Shown: piece after piece, positions 5,982 through 8,264 of the stretch | Numbering within the stretch: position 1 is the stretch's first letter | Layout: every line of letters starts with the position of its first letter | Source of the DNA: Actinomycetes bacterium | Lineage (GTDB): Bacteria; Actinomycetota; Acidimicrobiia; Acidimicrobiales; Microtrichaceae | Direction: 5' to 3' | Length of the DNA: 8,264 bases | Assembly (NCBI GenBank): GCA_023434535.1 | Contig: JAEYSR010000024.1 | Location: 1-8,264 of the forward strand | Notes under the pieces: generated by a model | What the model was told of the DNA's origin: nothing | What the model saw: only the letters and a program-made list of their open reading frames with translations | The model's database searches: none | Position numbers and translations under genes: made by a program

Positions 5982-7313
5982 GTGTCCCGAATCGGCAACA
6001 TCATCAAGGTGCCGGACCTCCGCAACAAGGTCCTGTTCACGTTGATGATGCTCGTGATCTACCGCTTCGGTTGCTACGTGCCCGTGCCGGGCATCGACCA
6101 GAACGCGGTGTCGGCCATCGAGGACCAGGCCCGGGAGGGCGGCGTGCTCGCCTTCCTCCAGCTGTTCTCGGGGCGGGCGCTCACCCGCTTCAGCCTCTTC
6201 GCGCTGGGGATCATGCCGTACATCACGGCGTCGATCATCATGCAGATCCTCGCCGTGGTGATCCCGAAGCTGCAGGAGTGGCAGCAGCAGGGCGCCGTCG
6301 GACAGCGCAAGACCACCCAGTGGACCCGCTACGTCACCATCGGCATCTCGGTCCTGCAGTCGACCGGCCTGGTGTTCCTGTTCCACAACGGCGGCGGCGG
6401 CCTCACCGGCGGCCAGTCCAACCTGGACCTCGTCCCCGGCTTCAGCCCGGCGATCGTGCTGCTCATCGTGCTCACGTTCACCGCCGGCTCGGCGCTGCTG
6501 ATGTGGATGGGCGAGCTCATCACGACCCGCGGCATCGGCAACGGCATGTCGCTCATCATCTTCTGCTCGGTCGTGTCCGGCCTGCCGTCGGCCTTCTCCG
6601 CCGTCTACGCAGCGGAGAACGGCGCGGTGAAGCTGGCGATCTTCCTGGCCTTCTTCCTGGTCCTCCTGGTCTTCATCGTCTTCATCGAGCTCGGCCAGCG
6701 TCGCATCCCGGTCCAGTTCGCCAAGCGTGTCGTCGGCCGCCGGATGTACTCGGGGCAGAGCACCTACATCCCGCTCAAGGTCAACCAGGCCGGTGTCGTC
6801 CCGATCATCTTCGCCTCGGCGGTCATCAACCTGCCGGTGCTGCTGAGCCAGGTCCTGCCGTCCAGCGGCTGGGGCGCCTCGGTGTCGCAGTTCATCAACG
6901 ACTACCTGGCCGACACCCGGAACTTCGTCTACCTGGCGTTCCTCGGTCTGCTCATCGTCGGCTTCGCGTACTTCTACACGGCGATCGCCTTCGACCCCGT
7001 CCAGCAGGCGGACAACCTGCGCAAGCAGGGCGGCTTCATCCCGGGCATCCGTCCCGGTCCGCAGACCGAGCACTACCTGTCCAAGGTCCTCAACCGCATC
7101 ACGCTGCCCGGCGCGATCTTCATCGCCATCCTGGCGATCACCCCGACGGTGCTCGTCGGCTACCTGCTCGGCCCCAACGCCAGCGGTGCTGCGTACTCGA
7201 TCGGCGGCACGTCGCTGCTGATCGCGGTGGGTGTCGCGCTGGAGACCATGAAGCAGGTCGACAGCCAGCTGATGATGCGCAACTACGAGGGCTTCCTGTC
7301 AGGGAAGAGCTGA
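5982..7313 (+). CDS. secY: Preprotein translocase subunit SecY
   Basis: 443 residues, normal for bacterial SecY, the ten-helix channel of the Sec translocon in the cytoplasmic membrane. With SecE it passes unfolded proteins driven by SecA or the ribosome. Hydrophobic segments spread over the whole length support the ten helices. Visible signatures are ALGIMPYITASIIMQIL (about residues 74-90), LLMWMGELITTRGIGNG ending near residue 188, the cytosolic loop GQRRIPVQFAKR from about 238, and GGFIPGIRPG with the conserved loop arginine at 357, matching the E. coli number for the SecA-critical arginine. The GTG start at 5982 gives the typical N-terminus (MSRIGNIIKVPDLRNK) and has AGGAG at 5972-5976, 5 bases upstream; the frame stays open further upstream to 5850, but that part is not SecY-like. 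The stop overlaps adk (TGATG). Confidence 0.97.
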   Translation: MSRIGNIIKVPDLRNKVLFTLMMLVIYRFGCYVPVPGIDQNAVSAIEDQAREGGVLAFLQLFSGRALTRFSLFALGIMPYITASIIMQILAVVIPKLQEWQQQGAVGQRKTTQWTRYVTIGISVLQSTGLVFLFHNGGGGLTGGQSNLDLVPGFSPAIVLLIVLTFTAGSALLMWMGELITTRGIGNGMSLIIFCSVVSGLPSAFSAVYAAENGAVKLAIFLAFFLVLLVFIVFIELGQRRIPVQFAKRVVGRRMYSGQSTYIPLKVNQAGVVPIIFASAVINLPVLLSQVLPSSGWGASVSQFINDYLADTRNFVYLAFLGLLIVGFAYFYTAIAFDPVQQADNLRKQGGFIPGIRPGPQTEHYLSKVLNRITLPGAIFIAILAITPTVLVGYLLGPNASGAAYSIGGTSLLIAVGVALETMKQVDSQLMMRNYEGFLSGKS

Positions 7314-7978
7314 TGGCCGACCTCCGACTCCTCGTCTTCGGTCGGCAGGGCGCCGGCAAGGGCACCCAGGCGACCCGGTTGGCCGACCACTACGGCATCC
7401 CGCACATCTCCACGGGCGACATGCTCCGCGCCGCCGCTGCCTCGGGTTCCGAGTTCGGTCGGCAGGTCAAGGCGATCATGGACGAGGGCGGACTGGTCTC
7501 CGACGAGGTCATGGAGGGCGTGGTCGCCGAGCGGCTGGCCCAGCCCGACGCCGAGCCCGGCTTCCTCCTCGACGGCTACCCGCGGACGCCGGGGCAGGCC
7601 GAGTACCTCGACGGACTGCTCGCGCCCGGCGGGATCGCCCTCGCGATCAACCTCGAGGTCCCCGAGGAGGTCGTCCTCGAGCGCATCACGGGACGTCGGG
7701 TCTGCACCGAGTGCGGCACCACCTACGCCCTCGGGCGCGACGAGTCGGCCACCACCGGCGTGTGCGCCAAGTGCGGGGGTCAGGTCGTGCAGCGCCCCGA
7801 CGACACCGAGGACGCGGTGCGCAAGCGCCTGGCGCTCTACGCCGCGTCCACCGAGCCGCTGCTGGCCTGGTTCCGCGAACGGGGCCTGCTGGCGGACGTC
7901 GACGGCGTCGGCGATCCCGATCAGATCGCCGCCGAGCTCGTGAGGATCATCGACGAGCGGACGGCCCCGGCCACGTGA
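7313..7978 (+). CDS. adk: Adenylate kinase (zinc-LID type)
   Basis: 221 residues, typical of long-form adenylate kinase. This cytosolic enzyme converts ATP + AMP to two ADP. The P-loop is GRQGAGKGT at residues 10-18, with Lys16 as the nucleotide-binding lysine; Arg-Gln stands where Pro-Pro is common (GPPGAGKGT). STGDMLR (33-39) belongs to the AMP site, and FLLDGYPRT (84-92) is the DGFPR-type signature with Tyr for Phe. The long LID carries four cysteines at 131, 134, 151 and 154 (CTECG and CAKCGG), a structural zinc site as in Gram-positive enzymes, and ends with QRPDDTEDAVRKRL. The ATG overlaps the secY stop, with AGGGAAG at 7301-7307. adk downstream of secY is a widespread bacterial arrangement. 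No map gene follows. Confidence 0.97.
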   Translation: MADLRLLVFGRQGAGKGTQATRLADHYGIPHISTGDMLRAAAASGSEFGRQVKAIMDEGGLVSDEVMEGVVAERLAQPDAEPGFLLDGYPRTPGQAEYLDGLLAPGGIALAINLEVPEEVVLERITGRRVCTECGTTYALGRDESATTGVCAKCGGQVVQRPDDTEDAVRKRLALYAASTEPLLAWFRERGLLADVDGVGDPDQIAAELVRIIDERTAPAT

Positions 7979-8012
7979 ACCCGGACGATCGAGGATCTTC
8001 TCACACCCGCCT

Positions 8013-8041
8013 TTGATCGCGGCGCACGGTTGACATATATT
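8013..8041 (+). promoter_or_regulatory. Probable promoter upstream of infA
   Basis: TTGATC (8013-8018), a 17-base spacer, then TATATT (8036-8041) match the -35 and -10 consensus at four and five of six positions. The predicted start of transcription is near 8048, giving a leader of about 75 bases. A perfect TTGACA (8030-8035) abuts the -10, but no good -10 lies 16-18 bases downstream of it. This is the only evident AT-rich patch in a very GC-rich window, which supports a promoter between adk and infA. Confidence 0.55.
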
Positions 8042-8085
8042 TGTCCGCCGGCCCGTCGGGACTCGTCCCTGCACGCGCCATGCGA

Positions 8086-8101
8086 CCCCAAGCCGTTGGG
8101 G
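8086..8101 (+). promoter_or_regulatory. Leader hairpin upstream of the infA Shine-Dalgarno
   Basis: CCCCAA (8086-8091) and TTGGGG (8096-8101) form a perfect 6-bp stem with a GCCG loop, seven bases before AGGAGG. A weaker 4-bp stem (GGGA 8058-8061 with TCCC 8066-8069) lies further upstream. The stem leaves the Shine-Dalgarno unpaired and could hide the ATG region at 8080 or present the binding site. There is no U-tract, so it does not look like a terminator. Confidence 0.45.
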
Positions 8102-8108
8102 ATCCACC

Positions 8109-8114
8109 AGGAGG
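8109..8114 (+). promoter_or_regulatory. infA ribosome binding site that decides the CTG start
   Basis: AGGAGG lies 7 bases before the CTG codon at 8122, an ideal distance. The alternative in-frame ATG at 8080 has no purine-rich site upstream (CCCTGCACGCGCC precedes it). Confidence 0.75.
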
Positions 8115-8121
8115 AAGAGTT

Positions 8122-8264
8122 CTGCCCAAGCCCAAGGAAGACGCCATCGTCCTGGAAGGGACGGTCATCGAGCCGCTCCCGAATGCCATGTTCCGAGTCG
8201 AGCTCGAGAACGGGCACAAGGTGCTGGCGCACATCTCCGGGAAGATGCGGATGCACTACATCCG
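8122..8264 (+). CDS. infA: Translation initiation factor IF-1, 3' end missing, apparent CTG start
   Basis: The first 47 residues are present; the gene runs off the window. IF-1 is a small OB-fold protein (about 72 residues) that binds the 30S A site during initiation. The family core is plain: EGTVIEPLPNAMFRVELENG followed by HKVLAHISGKMRMHYIR. The family N-terminus (here PKPKEDAIVLEG) needs a start codon at 8122, which reads CTG, with AGGAGG 7 bases upstream. No ATG, GTG or TTG lies in frame between there and the ATG at 8080, which would add 14 residues (MRPQAVGDPPGGRV) partly encoded by the Shine-Dalgarno itself and unlike IF-1. A CTG start is therefore my first choice; a sequence error at the first base or real use of 8080 are alternatives. 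Identity is very sure, the start less so. Confidence 0.93.
   Translation, partial: MPKPKEDAIVLEGTVIEPLPNAMFRVELENGHKVLAHISGKMRMHYI

Noticed and set aside
5097..7073. A 658-codon open frame on the minus strand across rpsE, rpmD, rplO and secY
   Set aside because: It is antisense to four clear genes, has a low-complexity Asp/Arg/His/Glu-rich translation and no family motif. Long antisense frames are expected in very GC-rich coding DNA.
6071..7312. N-terminal extension of adk in frame through secY
   Set aside because: The extension is an Arg/His/Pro-rich out-of-frame reading of secY. The adk P-loop follows directly after the ATG at 7313, as in the family.
7979..8012. Terminator after adk
   Set aside because: I see no stable stem with a U-tract between the adk stop and the promoter; transcription from secY-adk may read into infA.
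8030..8035. Perfect TTGACA as the main -35 of infA
   Set aside because: At a 16-18 base distance the sequence is CCCGTCG-like with no -10 resemblance. The TTGATC/TATATT pair with a 17-base spacer fits better.
7283..8107. Minus-strand open frame opposite adk and the infA leader (274 codons)
   Set aside because: It is the complement of adk codons with no recognisable domain, and its start region crosses the likely infA promoter.
1..8264. A new defence, mobile or biosynthetic system
   Set aside because: Every sizeable coding region is a known housekeeping gene in conserved order. I see no transposase, integrase, long inverted repeats, CRISPR repeats or foreign-looking base composition.

Overview
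The window is a stretch of core translation and secretion genes, all on the + strand. It runs from inside rpsC to inside infA: the end of the S10 cluster, the whole spc cluster, and the first gene of the alpha-type cluster. The order is rpsC (5' end cut off)-rplP-rpmC-rpsQ-rplN-rplX-rplE-rpsN-rpsH-rplF-rplR-rpsE-rpmD-rplO, then secY-adk, then infA (3' end cut off). Very high GC, G/C-rich third codon positions, a zinc-ribbon (type Z) S14, a long-tailed S3 and the style of the L16, S5 and IF-1 sequences suggest an actinobacterium (Actinomycetota). The class Acidimicrobiia is my best guess, but this rests on remembered family resemblance, not on a search.

Region 1 (1-5817) is a very tightly packed ribosomal protein run. 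Ten gene junctions overlap by 1 or 4 bases (nine in this run plus secY/adk), and the largest gap inside the run is 16 bases. The junction rpsQ/rplN, where E. coli separates its S10 and spc operons, is here a 4-base overlap, so the two clusters read as one transcript.

Region 2 (5818-5981) is a 164-base gap. It holds a perfect 10-bp GC-rich hairpin with a GTGA (GNRA-type) loop directly after rplO, then a leader with a small tandem repeat. It probably lowers or resets transcription before secY.

Region 3 (5982-7978) is secY (GTG start) overlapping adk: the protein-conducting channel subunit and a zinc-type adenylate kinase.

Region 4 (7979-8264) is a 143-base gap with a plausible promoter in the only clearly AT-rich patch of the window and a leader hairpin, followed by infA. 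The map gene (methionine aminopeptidase), common between adk and infA in actinobacteria, is absent here. The most notable point is the infA start: the family-typical N-terminus with an ideally spaced Shine-Dalgarno begins at a CTG codon, and the only in-frame standard start is an ATG 14 codons upstream with no visible ribosome binding site.

I found no mobile element, CRISPR array, tRNA, rRNA or defence system. This is mainly an ordinary housekeeping region. The points worth checking are the infA start and its leader, the rplO-secY hairpin, the S3 tail, and the adenylate kinase P-loop.
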